Below, one piece after another: positions 39,366-52,305 of a DNA stretch of 64,000 nucleotides. This DNA comes from Paulownia fortunei. Lineage: Eukaryota > Streptophyta > Magnoliopsida > Lamiales > Paulowniaceae. Below the pieces are notes generated by a model. The model saw only the letters and a list, made by a program, of their open reading frames with translations, had not been told where the DNA came from and did not search any database. Each line of letters begins with the position of its first letter. The stretch's first letter is position 1. The translations under genes and the position numbers were made by a program. The stretch is from the NCBI GenBank assembly GCA_019321725.1, contig CM033110.1, forward strand, positions 2,535,278 through 2,599,277, read 5' to 3'.

Positions 39366-41936
39366 AATTAGACTATGTTTTCACAATTACAAATAAAAAA
39401 CGTGTGTTAGAAATATATATATACATATATATATGTTTTAACTCATTTCAAAGGACCTATCTTAAAATTGTTTGAAATGCGTAATATCATTTCTACCCAA
39501 AATTTAAAACCTTCTCCCCTGTTTTCAAACCGAAACTCCTATTTCAAAACACTAGTTCAATTTCAAATAGTATTACTTTCAATGAGACTTTTGTTTTTAA
39601 TTTTTATATATACATTTTACATGACTAATCAACCTTTTATATCAACTTATTCAAATGTGTTTTTATTTTAACGAAATTCTGAAAAAAACATATAAGTTTT
39701 TCAAAACAAAATTTGTGAAAATGGTTCATAACAAATATGAAGTCAAACATAACTTCTATTTTAGGCTTTTTTTTTTCGAAAAAATTAAAGAAGAAATGGA
39801 AATGTAAAAAAAAATAGAAGAAAACAAAAGATGAATTCGAGCATGTTTAGTTTGATTTGATTTTCAATCTCATTTTCATATTTTTAACATTTTCATCATT
39901 AGAAAATATTTTTATTTAGTTTTTATGTAAAAATAAAAATATATTTTGATTTCTATGAGTTTGGAAATGATAACATGATTTCTTTAAGTTTGTAAATGAA
40001 TATATATTTATTTTATGAAAATTTTTGATTGAAAAAATGTAAAACGTTAGTGGGTCTGAAAAAAACTTTAATAGATATATTTTTATCTCTAATTTTGACA
40101 AAAAAAAGAAAATTAATAAAAATAGATAAAATAAATATTTTTATAAATTTTTAAATTAAAAATACAAAAATATATTATTCAAAAATAAAACCAAACATGT
40201 CCATGTTCCCACATTTACATATGCGTACGGGGCTCCTCTGTGCAGTGTGCCGTGACGGTCATCAGAAAAGGGTGATTCAAATGCCATGTGCAAGTCTGAG
40301 AGATGATGTACAGGATGTAAGGGTACTGCAGATACGTTTATGATAATATTATTATATATAATTTAATGACTTATAAATTTATTTAAAAAACATTTAAATA
40401 AACGAGATTTCTAAATATTCAAAAATAGGCCATTTGTTTTATAGGATACTGAATGAACTTAGCAACAGAAATTTAAACAAAATTTTCATGGTTTCTAATG
40501 TGTATCTACACAGTCTGACCATTTTACCCTTATTAATGTAGTGTAATTACTCAGAGTTCCGATCCGAACACACGGTCCAGGTTGATCCACACTTCAAAAT
40601 AATTGATAATATTATAAAAATATTTGTCCACCTGATCATATTTTTTATGCGTGATTATCATTTATAAATACCCTCTACTTGCTAGAGTAATGTCACTTTT
40701 GATATTTATTTTATACTAGCTCTTAAGTTTATTATTATTTTTTTTTCGAACTCGATCTAATTAAAATATTTAAGAATTTTAAATGAGACCAACACCGAAA
40801 CCCTAACACTTTCTTACTTGTAGGGCAGATTAAGTGTCAAGAATTGAACTAGACCATATTGGATCTGACCTTGAGCTGAGCAACATCAATAATAGATTTT
40901 TTTTTTTTTGGCAAAAAAACAATTAAAAAATGAAATATAATATTTGAGAATTGGGGATCCAATCATATAATGTGACTACTTTACATATATATGGAGATGT
41001 TACCCTTTTATGGTTTGTGTCTTTTTTCTTTCTCTGCCCTTTTTTGATTTGGCAATGTCATGGTTGCTTTCAACACAACTTACAATATAACATTAAATTT
41101 CCAAGCTCAGATATTTTCAGACTTTTACTAACTTATGTTCTCTTAGATTTTATTTTATTTCTCTTTATAATATGATACTTTTGTGATGCTAAGCTTTATT
41201 TGGTTTCAGTCTGGTTTCAATTCTAGTAGTTTTGATGTTTTTCAAAATTTAAACCAAGCATTCAAAAATAAATTACTCATAAACATATTTTCATCCATTT
41301 CCAGATACTATAGATTTGTGTGTGTATATATATATATACTCTAGCTGGCTTTTTTCGGCTAACACGCATCCGTTTTCTTGCTATATATATATATGTATAT
41401 CATTCAATTATTATATTAATACAAAATAATGATGTGATACCACTAATTAAAAAAAATTCTTATAAAATATTTATAGTAGGAATCGTCTCCGTCAAAACTA
41501 AAAACGAGTATACCTCATAATTCTCCATATATTTTTACACAGTAGATCTTCCCAATGATTTTTTGTGCGAAAATCCTAGATAGAAATCGAAATAACTCCA
41601 AAGAAAGCCTAAGTCACCCATTCTAAATGAGTCCAAATTGATTTGGCATGAAAATGTACACCAGTTGAAAAAATAAAAATTTTGTACATCTTTTTACTAT
41701 TTACTAAAAAAATAGTGGTGCAATATTATTACTTTAAATGAGAATAAACTTAAACTATTCAAAAAATAGAGCCCATTTTATATCGTTCAAAAAAAAAAAA
41801 ATGTAGAAGCAATTAAAAGAGTACTAGGATATATATATATATATATATATATATAAGCTCTATGCTAAGTCAGAACACTTGTAAAATCTATATTACTCAA
41901 CATATTCACCACAAATTCGTGCTTATACAAAAGAGG
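39366..41936. other. Intergenic sequence
   Basis: No gene is supported. A GC-richer patch at 40205-40330 has no domain. Open frames at 39468-39671, 40951-41175 and 41320-41520 are AT-biased. A TA run lies near 41830-41855. Confidence 0.45.
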
Positions 41937-42065
41937 GTGACCTCATCGATGTCTCGCTAAGCTGTATAACTTGGTGGTTCAAGACTTTAAAATTAAGAGA
42001 TTTTATATTTAGATTCCATCAAATATATAAATTTAGTCCAGTTTTTTAAGTATAAGTTCTGTACA
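41937..42065 (+). repeat. Possible tRNA-derived SINE-like remnant
   Basis: The order TATAACTTGGTGGTTCAAGA (weak pol III A-box likeness) followed about 35 bp later by TATTTAGATTCCATCAAA (weak B-box likeness) resembles the 5' part of plant tRNA-derived SINEs. The match is poor and no tail or target duplication is visible. Confidence 0.25.
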
Positions 42066-42257
42066 CTTTCATATTGAATTACTAGTCATACTTGATTAGT
42101 TTTTTTTTTTTATATATGGAATGATGTATTTGAATTAAACAATCAGAGAATGGGAGTGATCTACGTCAAAAGATGGTTTACTCGATGAATATTGATAATA
42201 ACCATGCTTGCTATTAGAAGGATGTGAAATTTATGTCTCTCTTTCTAAACAAGGTAC

Positions 42258-42677
42258 AGATCATTGTTTTGAAAATTGGATGGATCACTAAATTCAATTG
42301 AAAATCTACGGGCAGTCAAGTCTGATTAATTTTAATTAATTGAAAATTCAATTAAATCGATTCAAAAGTTAATCAAAAAACTGTCAAAAAAAATTTTACC
42401 TGAAAAAACTTAAACTTAGTAATTGATTATATGTAAGAGGTTATTTAAATTTTGGGTTGTTAGATTTTTTTAGTTAGTTATTTTTTTTTATTTTTTTATG
42501 TTAAAAATTTAGTATATAACAATTAGTTTATTATATTATTATTTTATATAATATAATAAAAATATACTCAATTTTTATTAGATTGTCGGTCCGATCGATT
42601 GAACCAATCCGACCAGTTGAATCGATGACCGGTAACAATATCGATTTGATTATCGGCCCGATTATGAAAATAGTGGC
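42258..42677. mobile_element. Dispersed repeat family D2, likely miniature inverted-repeat element
   Basis: The left end CATTGTTTTGAAAATTGG and the complement of the right end, CACTATTTTCATAATCGG, match at most positions, giving imperfect terminal inverted repeats about 420 bp apart. Near the right end lies a GC-rich part with GGTCCGATCGATTGAACCAA and GACCAGTTGAATCGATGACC. A related right half lies at 25145-25332. The pattern resembles non-autonomous hAT-type elements of plants, but class and target duplication are unproven. Confidence 0.5.
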
Positions 42678-43777
42678 ATAGATTAACATGTTCTCATTTC
42701 ATCCCCTAAATGCTTTTACTTGATTAGTTACATTTGGTGGATAATATATCGGATGTGTAATTAATTGATTAAAATAAAATACTTATTAATTATACAAGCA
42801 CCGACAATATTACACTAAGTATAGCATATATCACACATCTAAAAATAAATAAAAAAAGTTTAATGAAATAACTACTTCACCATGGCTTTAACCAAACGAT
42901 GATAAAATAAAATACCTTATGATAAATTGGTAATTTTGTTTACCATGTATTCAATCCATCATTATCAAAAAAGCATGAGGAATAAGTTTTTTTCTGAAAA
43001 TATTTGTGAAAATATTCTTTAAATTAATTATAAACACAATATTCACTTTTTAATGTAAAATTGGGAAATTCCTTCTCAATTAGTGAAGGCTGATCCTTTG
43101 CAAAGTGAAGTGTCAAAAAACACCCTAAACATTATAATTAATACCATAAACATTTTTCAGACCAAAAACTAATGTTACTAATTTTCAAAAAGTTGATTTG
43201 ATTCCAATATAGCCCTATCAAATGTACTAGAAACTTGTCATCTCAAGCAACCAACAAAACTTCCTTAAATTTAATGGCTGTCATTACATCATTAATTTTC
43301 TATCTTAAGTGGATTTAGTCAGTTAATGATAAATTATTTTAATTAAGATTTTTTTTTCATGCAACTAGCACACTTTTATGATGATGGATACACTCAGAAT
43401 CATCTTCCCTGTGAATAATAATAATTAGGCAGTCAATCATAGAAGTTTATCATTGGCTAAATTGGAATGGTGACTAGAATATGATATTAACAAGCCTTAG
43501 CTTTTGACTTATAAGCAATGGATCAGCTTTTTTTATTAAGAAGGTGTCTGTTTTAAAATAAAATTATAAAATTTTGACAAAAAATGAATAATATATTTTA
43601 GATGAATATTTGTCATCCCATACCACACCATTTTAATTAATTTAAAGAGATAGAGATATTATTATTAGTTGTATCTAAAAATAAAACATATATTAGATCT
43701 AATATTTTTAAGATAAACGATGAGTTTGTTGTAAATTATTGTTAAGAGCTTATAAGATGAGTTTATGCGATTACTTT
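42678..43777. other. Intergenic sequence
   Basis: AT-rich spacer. Nothing recognised. Confidence 0.5.
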
Positions 43778-44105
43778 ATAAATTAGGATATAAACGAATC
43801 AAATCAAACATAACATATTATGTTCAAATTTATTTGAAATTTAATTGAATTTTAAAAAAATTATTTGATTTTAATTTAATTGTTAATTGAATCGAGTTTG
43901 AACTAGTTTTAATCGAATATTAATTGAGATTGAGTAGTTTAACTTTTTTACATATATTTTGCTATTTTTTTATTGATTGAGTTGAGGTCGAATCGAACTC
44001 CAGCTCTTATTGGATGAAAAAAATATGTTCAAATTTGATTTGTTATATTTAATGAATCGAACTTGAATGAACTTTTAACTCTCGATCTTGAATTGAGTAT
44101 TGAAT
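43778..44105 (-). repeat. Dispersed repeat family D1, opposite-strand copy
   Basis: The complement of this stretch follows the family order. On the plus strand one reads GGATATAAACGAATCAAATC, TTTAATTGTTAATTGAATCG, TTGAGTAGTTTAACTTTTT and GGTCGAATCGAACTCC, which are complements of the D1 landmarks. Confidence 0.55.
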
Positions 44106-45913
44106 ATATTGATTTATTTTTTAATCCTAATTAAAAGTAAAGAAACTCACAAAATTTTTAAAAGACAATATCTAATTTTTTTTATTTTTGAAATTTATAA
44201 GCTTATGTTCCGAAGTATTTACTCATCATTACAACAACTTTTAAGTCATTAAAAAAAAAAAAAACATGTATCTAATAGGTTCGAATGGGGAAGCTTCATT
44301 CAGCCAGGTATCATTGTGGATGGAGATTTTTTGTGGGGAATATCATAAATTATTGTTAGGAAGAGAATAAATTAAATGCAGTCATCAAACCAAATTAGGA
44401 TACTTTGTAAATAAAATCGTTTTGGAATAAAAAAGTTGATACACTCCAAATACTAATAACCACTATTTAAAATTAAATAATTGCTTCAAGATTGTAAATA
44501 AATTGACATAATAATTATCTGAGTTTGTGGGGGCTTTCGTATTTTGAAATAAAACGATTAATTATATCATTATATTATAATATCAATCAATAATTTATAA
44601 TAATTCACAATTAACAATTATTCGTGGAATTAAAATTCAAAATCTGTAATTTTAGAGCTTCAATTTTATCACTGACGCTAGCATCATTTGTAAGCGTGGA
44701 AAGTATATTCCAAAACTTCTACTTCTATCGTATAATAAGTTTTATAATATTTTGTGTTAGCACAAAATTAAGCAATAATTTATAATAAAATTATGAAAAT
44801 ATAAATAAAAACTCTAGAAAATTTTTGGGCGTGTCTAAAATTATGATCCAAAGAATCCAAATTCTTGAATAATGAGTCCCAAATAAAATGGTAGTTATAT
44901 AATCTTGTCCTAAAAAATAATAGTTAAAAGTTAGTGATTTCACAATGAAAGAGTATGTTTTTGGAAAAAAAAAAATCTATTTTTTTAAAAAAAAAATTAT
45001 TTTATAATTTTTTTTAAAAATTAAAAAATAAATTTAGAACAGCCATTGGATAAAATAACTATTACGATATATTTCAAATAAATAACTGTGATATCTCAAA
45101 TTATATTATGATACTTTTTGACATGAACCATAAATATTGTTCAATGATGCCATATATTTTTTCAGTAAATTTTAAAAATATTTAAGCCTCATTAAAAGCA
45201 AAAGATTAAAATTATTAAAAAGCTCCTAGCGGTCAATTCATCATATTAACTTACAGTTTTTGGGCCTGTTGAGAACTCAATATTCTTCTCTTTTTCATTT
45301 TTATCAAACTCAAAAACTCTAGAAATAAAAATATATGGAATATATAAACCAGTGCTCAAACCAGAAGAAAGAACAGAAAAAAATCAAATATTACTAAAAA
45401 GGTGATATTTAACTGCCAACAATTTAAAGCTACATAGAAGGATCTTTTTCCTCATCATGAATTCAAATGTTCCAATCCTAGATGCATCTACATTTTCAGC
45501 CATTCTTTTACCAGTTCCAAGTTCCACCATTACAGGATTTTTCCTCGTGGATTTCTTGAAGCCCAGCAGTCAAAAAACAGATAATGTAAAGACTGTAATG
45601 GCAACAGATATCTAGAGTTTGATTTACTATTTACTAAGTAGTAGGTACTAGTTATTCCTGCAATAATCTTTTACCCTTGCCCACAGCCTTCTCCCCCCCT
45701 TCTCTCTCTCTCTATGCCATTTGCCTCCTTGATTTTATGAAACGAGGGGAGAGAGAGAAACTGAAACCTTGATTACTTGATTTTACATTTACTAAATCCA
45801 AGTTACTATACAAAATTGTCTTGGGGGTGGATATGGCTTGGCTTTCAGTTTAATCTTTTAACTGCTAGCCTTATTTTCACATAGTTCTTGGGAAGAAACT
45901 TGAGATTTGATCT
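44106..45913. other. Intergenic sequence and 3' flank of the HD-Zip gene
   Basis: Positions 44106-45400 are AT-rich spacer. From about 45420 to 45913 the sequence is less AT-rich and probably holds the 3' untranslated region of the minus-strand HD-Zip gene, with a CT-rich tract at 45691-45714. No exact polyadenylation site could be fixed. Confidence 0.45.
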
Positions 45914-47354
45914 TCAGTTCCACTCATCAGAGCAGTACCAATGGAGGGTGGGAGCTTGATCATCAGAAAACAAAGTACTGCATGACTCCTCCCCAAAAAA
46001 ATTGTGCTCCTCAATCTTGACAAACTGTGGCTGGTAAGCCTTGTGGGCATCTCCAAGAATACTTGTACTTGCCTTACAGTCTGAAAACTGGAAACTTATA
46101 TTCATGGAAGAAGAGGATCCACTGTGAATGTCCAAGAATTGATGTGGGCTATGGTGAAGAATCCCACCAGTTGAAGAAATGGCTGCAATTGGGCTATTGT
46201 TATCCTCATTCAAAATTGCACTTGAATCACTATCAGAGGATCCATCTTTGAATTCACAAAAAAATGAGGCATCCCCCATTACTTCAATGTTTTTGTCATT
46301 GCAATTTTCAAAGTTGAGCTCAATGGCAGCTTCATCGCATTCAGCAAGAGAATTGACAGGGGTTTCAAGTTTGCTTTTTTCTTCAGTATCAGACACCAAT
46401 GGCTCTTCTTTGACAGAGATTTTGCTGTCAGCTTTACCATCTTCATTCAGCTTCAATTTCAGCTCTCGAATCTACAACACAACACAAGACAAATTGCACA
46501 AGCATTAATTAAGCGACATGCTGATAGTAAAATTTCATAATACATTACATAGATCTTGTTGAGCATGAACAAAGACAGAATGAGTACCTCATTCAGTAAA
46601 GATTCATTGTCCCGCTGGAGTGTTTCATATTTGTGCTTGAGGGCATCATGATTGGCCTTGAGGAGGCTATAATCTCTCTCCAATTGCTTGGTTTTCCACC
46701 GGGCACGGCGGTTTTGGAACCAAACAGCTACCTGTCTAGGCTGCAAACCAAGTTCTTGGGCAAGCTTCACTTTCCTCTCAGGTTCAAGCTTATTTTCAAC
46801 CTCAAAATTCTTCTCCAAAGCCTTAACTTGATTAACGCTCAACCTCCTTTTCTTTTCTGAAACATGACCGGATTCTTCAACACAGCCTTCCTCTTCCAAG
46901 CCTTCCAACATGGTCTGAAACTCCCTCGTGTACATGGGATTGTTTCCTTGGTTGTGTTCATCTACATCAACTAAAAAAGTAGCTTGAAAATCAGTACTAT
47001 TAAAAGTAAATATGTAATTCTAGTCCTACTTTAGCTAAGGCTCTAAGATAGATCCCACTATGGTTAAAGAAAGATAGCTGAAAAGTTGCTAAAAGAAGAA
47101 AAAAAGAAGAGTCTTGATTTGAACTATTTTTCATATCTCGACTGTTTGAGGTGATATAAATCATGGGAATAGGCTATAGGGACAGGAAAACATGGTGAAT
47201 GCATGTTTTAATCTTTGGGATAACATGATCCATTAAATATGAAACTACTAACAAATGCAGAAGGGAATATATTTATTTCAATCCAAGCACCTGTTGAGTT
47301 GGGACATATGGACATCAAAGCACCGAGGGAATCAGAACTGCCGAGTCTCTTCAT
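45914..47354 (-). CDS. HB6: HD-Zip class I transcription factor, ATHB5/6/16 type, three exons
   Basis: Exon 1 is 47354-47291, exon 2 is 46970-46588 and exon 3 is 46471-45914. All four intron borders are GT-AG and the phases join, giving 334 residues. The homeodomain spans about residues 60-117, with the third-helix core [11 protein letters not shown] at 104-114. The leucine zipper follows directly with Leu at 118, 125, 132, 139, 146 and 153; exon 2 ends inside it after residue 149. The start [20 protein letters not shown] and a REFQTMLEG motif at 37-45 are typical of the ATHB6/ATHB16 group. The C terminus ends in [10 protein letters not shown], an aromatic-acidic tail like the AHA-type activation motifs of class I factors. 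Such proteins bind CAAT(A/T)ATTG sites as dimers in the nucleus. ATHB6 is linked to abscisic acid signalling and ATHB16 to light and leaf growth. Which Arabidopsis gene is orthologous cannot be settled here, so the symbol is approximate. The gene appears intact. Confidence 0.95.
46472..46587 (-). other. Intron 2 of the HD-Zip gene
   Basis: The 116-bp intron begins GTACTC after the codon GAG (residue 149) and ends TGTTGTAG before ATTCGAGAGC. It splits the leucine zipper between the fifth and sixth heptad leucines, as in Arabidopsis relatives. Confidence 0.93.
46971..47290 (-). other. Intron 1 of the HD-Zip gene
   Basis: The 320-bp intron begins GTGCTTGG after the first base of codon 22 and ends TTTTTTAG before TTGATGTAGA. 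Joining gives a Val codon and keeps the frame. Confidence 0.92.
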
Positions 47355-48010
47355 GCTTGATGACCGAGCAAATATGGCACAGTAGTAGTAGTATATATCA
47401 GATCTCTCAGATCTCTTGAAACCACCAACTTCTTTTACTTTGTTTTTCTTTTGAAGTTATGTTTAGCAAAGTTTTGTCTTAGAGAGAGGGAGCTGAAAGA
47501 GGGATTTGTACAAGTGGTGTGTGTGTGTGACTGTGTGTTTTTCAGAGAGCAACTCTTTTCACTTGCTACAAGAGATGGTAGCCACACTCCCATGACAACA
47601 AACAATCCCAAGAGGCACAGTATTGTATGCATGTAATATCATTGTGCAGCTTTTTCTCCTCCTTAGTTATTCCATCTTCCTCCTTTTTTATCAGTTCCTT
47701 TACTTCTGTACCCATCAAAATGAAAAGCATAGAAAACCCAAAACCCAAGAAAGAAAAAAATTAAAAACTTTAGGCCAATTCCAAATTTCCAACCCACTAA
47801 TATCAACCAAAAACCCAAAACCAGAAGTAATCAAAAGCTGCAACTATTTTTCTTCTCTCCCAATCTTTCTTTACATGATAATCAATTCAAGAACCATGTT
47901 GTTGAAAGAAGATGGTGGAGGGGGGGGGGGGGGGGGGCGGGGGATGAGTAGACCAGTATCACTACCCAGCTGGCCTTGCACAATGTCAGTGTCTTTAAAT
48001 AAATCCAAAT
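47355..48010 (-). promoter_or_regulatory. Upstream region of the HD-Zip gene with possible uORFs
   Basis: Going upstream from the ATG at 47354 there is a pyrimidine-rich leader, a 65-codon frame starting with ATG at 47632 and ending at 47435, and an overlapping 60-codon frame at 47748-47566. A TATTTAAAG TATA-like word lies at 48001-47993 on the minus strand. If transcription starts just below it, both frames would lie in the leader. A nearer TATATA at about 47391-47396 would exclude them. The start site is not known. Confidence 0.35.
47920..47943. repeat. Poly-G tract upstream of the HD-Zip gene
   Basis: About eighteen G are followed by C and five more G, roughly 570 bp upstream of the HD-Zip start codon. 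The tract could form a quadruplex, and its length may be unreliable in an assembly. Confidence 0.9.
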
Positions 48011-51000
48011 GGGGTCTCAAACATGGTTAGAATCTGACTGGGGTTAAGGTACATTGTTTGCATATTGGGTTTGGGTTTTTTGTCACAAATGAAATGAACC
48101 CCAAATTGAAGGCAAATGCAATTTCTTGGTCCACCGGCTATGTCGGTAATTTTCAATCGTTTTGGGGGAGTAAGTGCAGCGCGGCTTGTCTTGGCGTGTG
48201 GAGCCGGCTTTTTCAGTGGAGCCGTTTGGGGATTTGGGTGGCGTCAGCGGATATGGAGTTGGGTTTTATTTTGGTGTCAATGGTGCAGGCACTCCCCACA
48301 ATAGAGTTTATAATCTTGATGTGAAATGGTGGGCCAATGGCAAATTATATGGAATTAAAGAAGTAAATGCATATTAATAATTTAATATTATAATACCTTT
48401 CATTAAAGATTATGGTATATTGTCTTTGTAATTCCGAATTTTGTAAAATAATTTTTCAAATTGACTTAAATACATCACGACAAAAAAAAATAAAAATAAA
48501 TGAAGATTGCGAACTAAATTTGCAAAAATATTCTCATATACAATTTAACGCAGGTCGCAACTTACAAAACAAATTTATTACATTTGTCGAATATAATCAA
48601 ACTTTCAATGTTAATGGCCATTAAAATTATCAAATATAATCAAAAAAATTCATGACCCTTAACATTTGGAGTTTGATTATATTCAACAATGTATTTGTAT
48701 TCATGTATAGATTTTTTTTTATAACAATAATGGACAATTTATGTGAACTATTTCATGCTAATATATATATATATATAAACTAATTCGTGTTAGCATTTAT
48801 TTATAAGTTGTGTTTGAAATTTAGAGTGGTAAATGTTGTGGATTTTTCACCTTTCAATTGCTCCCACCAACTAAAGGGCACAACTTTGATTTATGAGAAG
48901 GAAAAGCACTTTTCGAACCTCACATCTCATTCTCATCCCTCTATAAATCAAAGGAAAGATGAAAAGTTTCTATCTTGGAAAGTATGATATAAACAAGTTA
49001 TGAGATTCGCTATTGGAATAATTGGAGACAGCTTGTTTTCATTTTCACAAATCATCTTTTTTTTTTTATTATTCAAAAGTTCGAAATGTATTATTTATTT
49101 ATTTCTATCAGAAATATAATTTATTTTTATTTTTAAATTTATAAATATTTAACGTATTTTTGTATACCTACTAAATTTATTTTTAAATCTACTCACATTT
49201 CACTTTTTTTATATAAAAAATAATATAAAATAAATATATTTTTAATTTCAAACTTATATAATCTATATAAAAAAATCAAATCCGAACATATTTTTACTTT
49301 TACATAAAAATCTAATAAAAATATTTTTAACTTTAAAAATATTAAAAACATAAAAATGAATTTGAAAGACAAACTACCAAAGCAAAAGTGTTGCTCTGCT
49401 AGAGGTTAGAAAACCAATTTTAGGTAATGAAGTGTAAGGAAGTAACTTTGCATAAACATAATACAATTCTTTAGCAGGAGGTGCGACGTTTGGATTCATT
49501 TTCATTTTAATGTTTTGAAAATACGTTCTGGAAATATTTTGTAAGAGAATATGCAAAAATAAAAATACAGAAAGTTTGACAAATTGAGGTTGATTTGATA
49601 TTTTATTTTAAAAAAATATTATTTATTTATTTATTTGTAAATTAAAATAAATAGTGTTTTTTGAAATCCGTGTGCAGGTTTTTGAAAATAGAGTGTAGTG
49701 TCAAAACAAAAACGAGTAAACTTTTGTATTTTCAACAAAAAATTACTAAAAAGAAAAGGCAGGCAAAATGGGTAAAATTTATAGGAAAAAATGACAGAAC
49801 AATCAATTAGAACGAAGAAAAGTCTTCCACACGAAATAAAACGAACTAGTAAACCCTTTTTCACCTTTGATGAAAAAGAAAAACCATTGAACACAACTTT
49901 CACTGCCCTAAATGGAATTCCTCTTCATTGACAAGAACTAAAGTAATTTTAATTCTATAATCTTGATATATTATTATTAAGTGGAATTTTACAACAAAAG
50001 ATATGGGGTCTTTGAGAAAATGTGATATCTCAAATACAATTTTCTATCCTCAGTCAAAAGTGATTGAAAGATGTAGCAAAAGGACAGTGAGAATTGAAGC
50101 TTTATTTGGTCCAAAAAAGAAAATATTTAATGGTGTTATGATGAAAGATTCATCAATTTTCTTCATGGTTGTACAAATGCCAAGTGCCCAATGCATAAAA
50201 TGTGGTCCATATCATTTCTACTAAGAAAAATATTAGAACGCGCAGAACGATGCAATGGTAAAATATTTGGGATATATTTTAAAGAATTGTGGATTTGAAT
50301 TTTTAGGATGTATCAATATTTTTTATGTTATGTTCTATCTTAATCTTTAGGTCCCATGAAGGGTGTTGCTATTGAGTTTCGACATGAGTTATTGTGTATA
50401 TGTCTATTCTAAATGTGTATTAACTACAACTATGCTCGTATTTATACGATGAATGAATTAAAAAAAAAAATCATTTACTCTAAAAATTAATCAGGTCAAA
50501 CATGGGAGCTGTATATCAATATATATATATATATGTATATATATTGAACCATCCTTTATGATAACCTTTGCCGAATATTTGGTAGCATGGTCACAGACAG
50601 ATTAAGAGCACTACATAAAGTTTATGGCAAAAAATTGATTTTCTACTACGTAGGAGAGGACGAAATAAAAATTGTGGAAAGTTTTACTTTTAGTAGTGAG
50701 GGAAAAATGGTAATTTTTTTTATAAATTAAATACACAAAAAAGAGCAAAATGGAAAAAAGAAAAGAAAAGAAGGGCTTATTACCACAATGCTCGCGACTA
50801 TTGGGAATATAACGATTTAGTATGACCTATTTTAGTTATTTCACATTGTTTAAAGGTATAATACAATTTGCCCAATGCCTTCAAGCTTTCTTACTAGGAG
50901 GAGTTGAGAATCACCACTTTAGTTTGCATATTATTTTCAACTACAAACTACCAACTACATTTTTCTTTTCAAAAAAGTAGTAGGCAAAATTCATTGTTGG

Positions 51001-51349
51001 TTTTATTGATTAGTTATATTTGTACTTAGAGTTGAATATTCATTTGTGACCTATAAACTCAAATTGTCCAACTTTTTTTACTAACTTTTATTAATTTTTT
51101 CATAAATTTGAATTATAAGACTAATCAAATTGAAGTATTTGCTATGTTGTTTATTGTTATCAGAACGTTTTTTTTTTTTTTTTTAAATCAACTAAATAAT
51201 ATTGCATTCCCAAAGCAGTTAAATTGATCAATTAATAAAACCAACTACACATTCAATTATATGGAAGTAGTATATCAGTGTCCAAAGGGTAATACACATT
51301 CTTCTTTGCATGATTTTGTATATACTCCATCACTTAAACCTCATTTCCA
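48011..51349. other. Intergenic sequence
   Basis: The patch 48100-48300 is strikingly GC-rich for this window and carries three overlapping plus-strand open frames, none with a recognisable domain. It may be distal promoter or an old insertion. The rest is AT-rich spacer. A weak SINE-like stretch lies at 50240-50340. Open frames at 49631-49903 and 50003-50224 show no domain. Confidence 0.45.
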
Positions 51350-51690
51350 GGGATGATGATGAATAGTGTGTGAACGGGTTTGTTTGTGTTTGAGAGTCCA
51401 CCCGCTATAATTTTTAAGGATTCATATCCATACTCGCCTCATATCCAGATCCAACAGATAGACTCGTTAGATTTGTTTTATAATTTAAAAAATATTAAAA
51501 ATTATACTTTTAAAAATAATACTATTAATTTTTTTTAAAAATATCATATAAATATATGTAATAATGTTTTAAAAATAAAAAAATATTAAGTAGCTCGAGT
51601 TTAAGTCGGAGTAGATTTAAAAATAAAAAATTCAAAACCCCGACTCAAACCCATTTATAAGGACCGACCCAATTACCATCCCTTCTCGTA
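51350..51690. repeat. Dispersed repeat family D4, copy 3
   Basis: It starts near GGGATGATGATGAATAGTGT, runs through GTCCACCCGCTATAATTTTT and an AT core, then AAAACCCCGACTCAAACCCA, and closes with CCCAATTACCATCCCTTC. The CCCGACTC and ACCATCCC words match the other copies. Confidence 0.55.
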
Positions 51691-52305
51691 TCCACCATAT
51701 ATGCGACACATATCTTTTATAATATGGAGAACCCTGTCTTGTTTTGACTAAATACTGAGTAGCGAGCAGTGACTACCATAAAGATGATAAAGCTCAATGC
51801 TACACAAGAATGGGTATAACCAAAGCCAGAAAAAACCAAAAACACACACACACACACACACTTGGGGTCCATGCTACGTTTTCATCAGAAGACTAATGTA
51901 CCTTGACCTATAATTCTGTGCTGCTTGTGGTATAGGAATTCTACCAATGGTGTTTTTTTTGTCATGGAAGAGAAAGCATGTGACATTAGTATCTCATTTC
52001 CAAGAGTGACTATATAAGTAGTACATTGGATAAGCATTTTTCCCAATTCCCAACCTATGATATGATGTTCTTGCAAGTGGGTTTTAGCTGTAGAAATTTG
52101 TCATCAACAAAACAAGATCCCCCACCTAAGGGGATAAGTTTTTGCTGGTGTACGAGTAGGACCTGTTACAACTACTTATCTTTTTTGAATTTGGAAAATT
52201 TTCTAATCAAGTGTAATGTCACACAGAATTATTTTTTAAATTAGTAGTCTCTAAAGCAGGCTATGTTTGTTTTTTTATTTTCATTATCTTTTTTTTGTGT
52301 CCACC
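51691..52305. other. Intergenic sequence
   Basis: A CA run lies at about 51843-51861. The open frames at 51885-52076 and 52026-52244 overlap on opposite strands and have no domain. Confidence 0.45.

Noticed and set aside
46027..46860. Plus-strand open frames opposite the HD-Zip gene
   Set aside because: They are mirror frames of real exons on the minus strand and have no features of their own.
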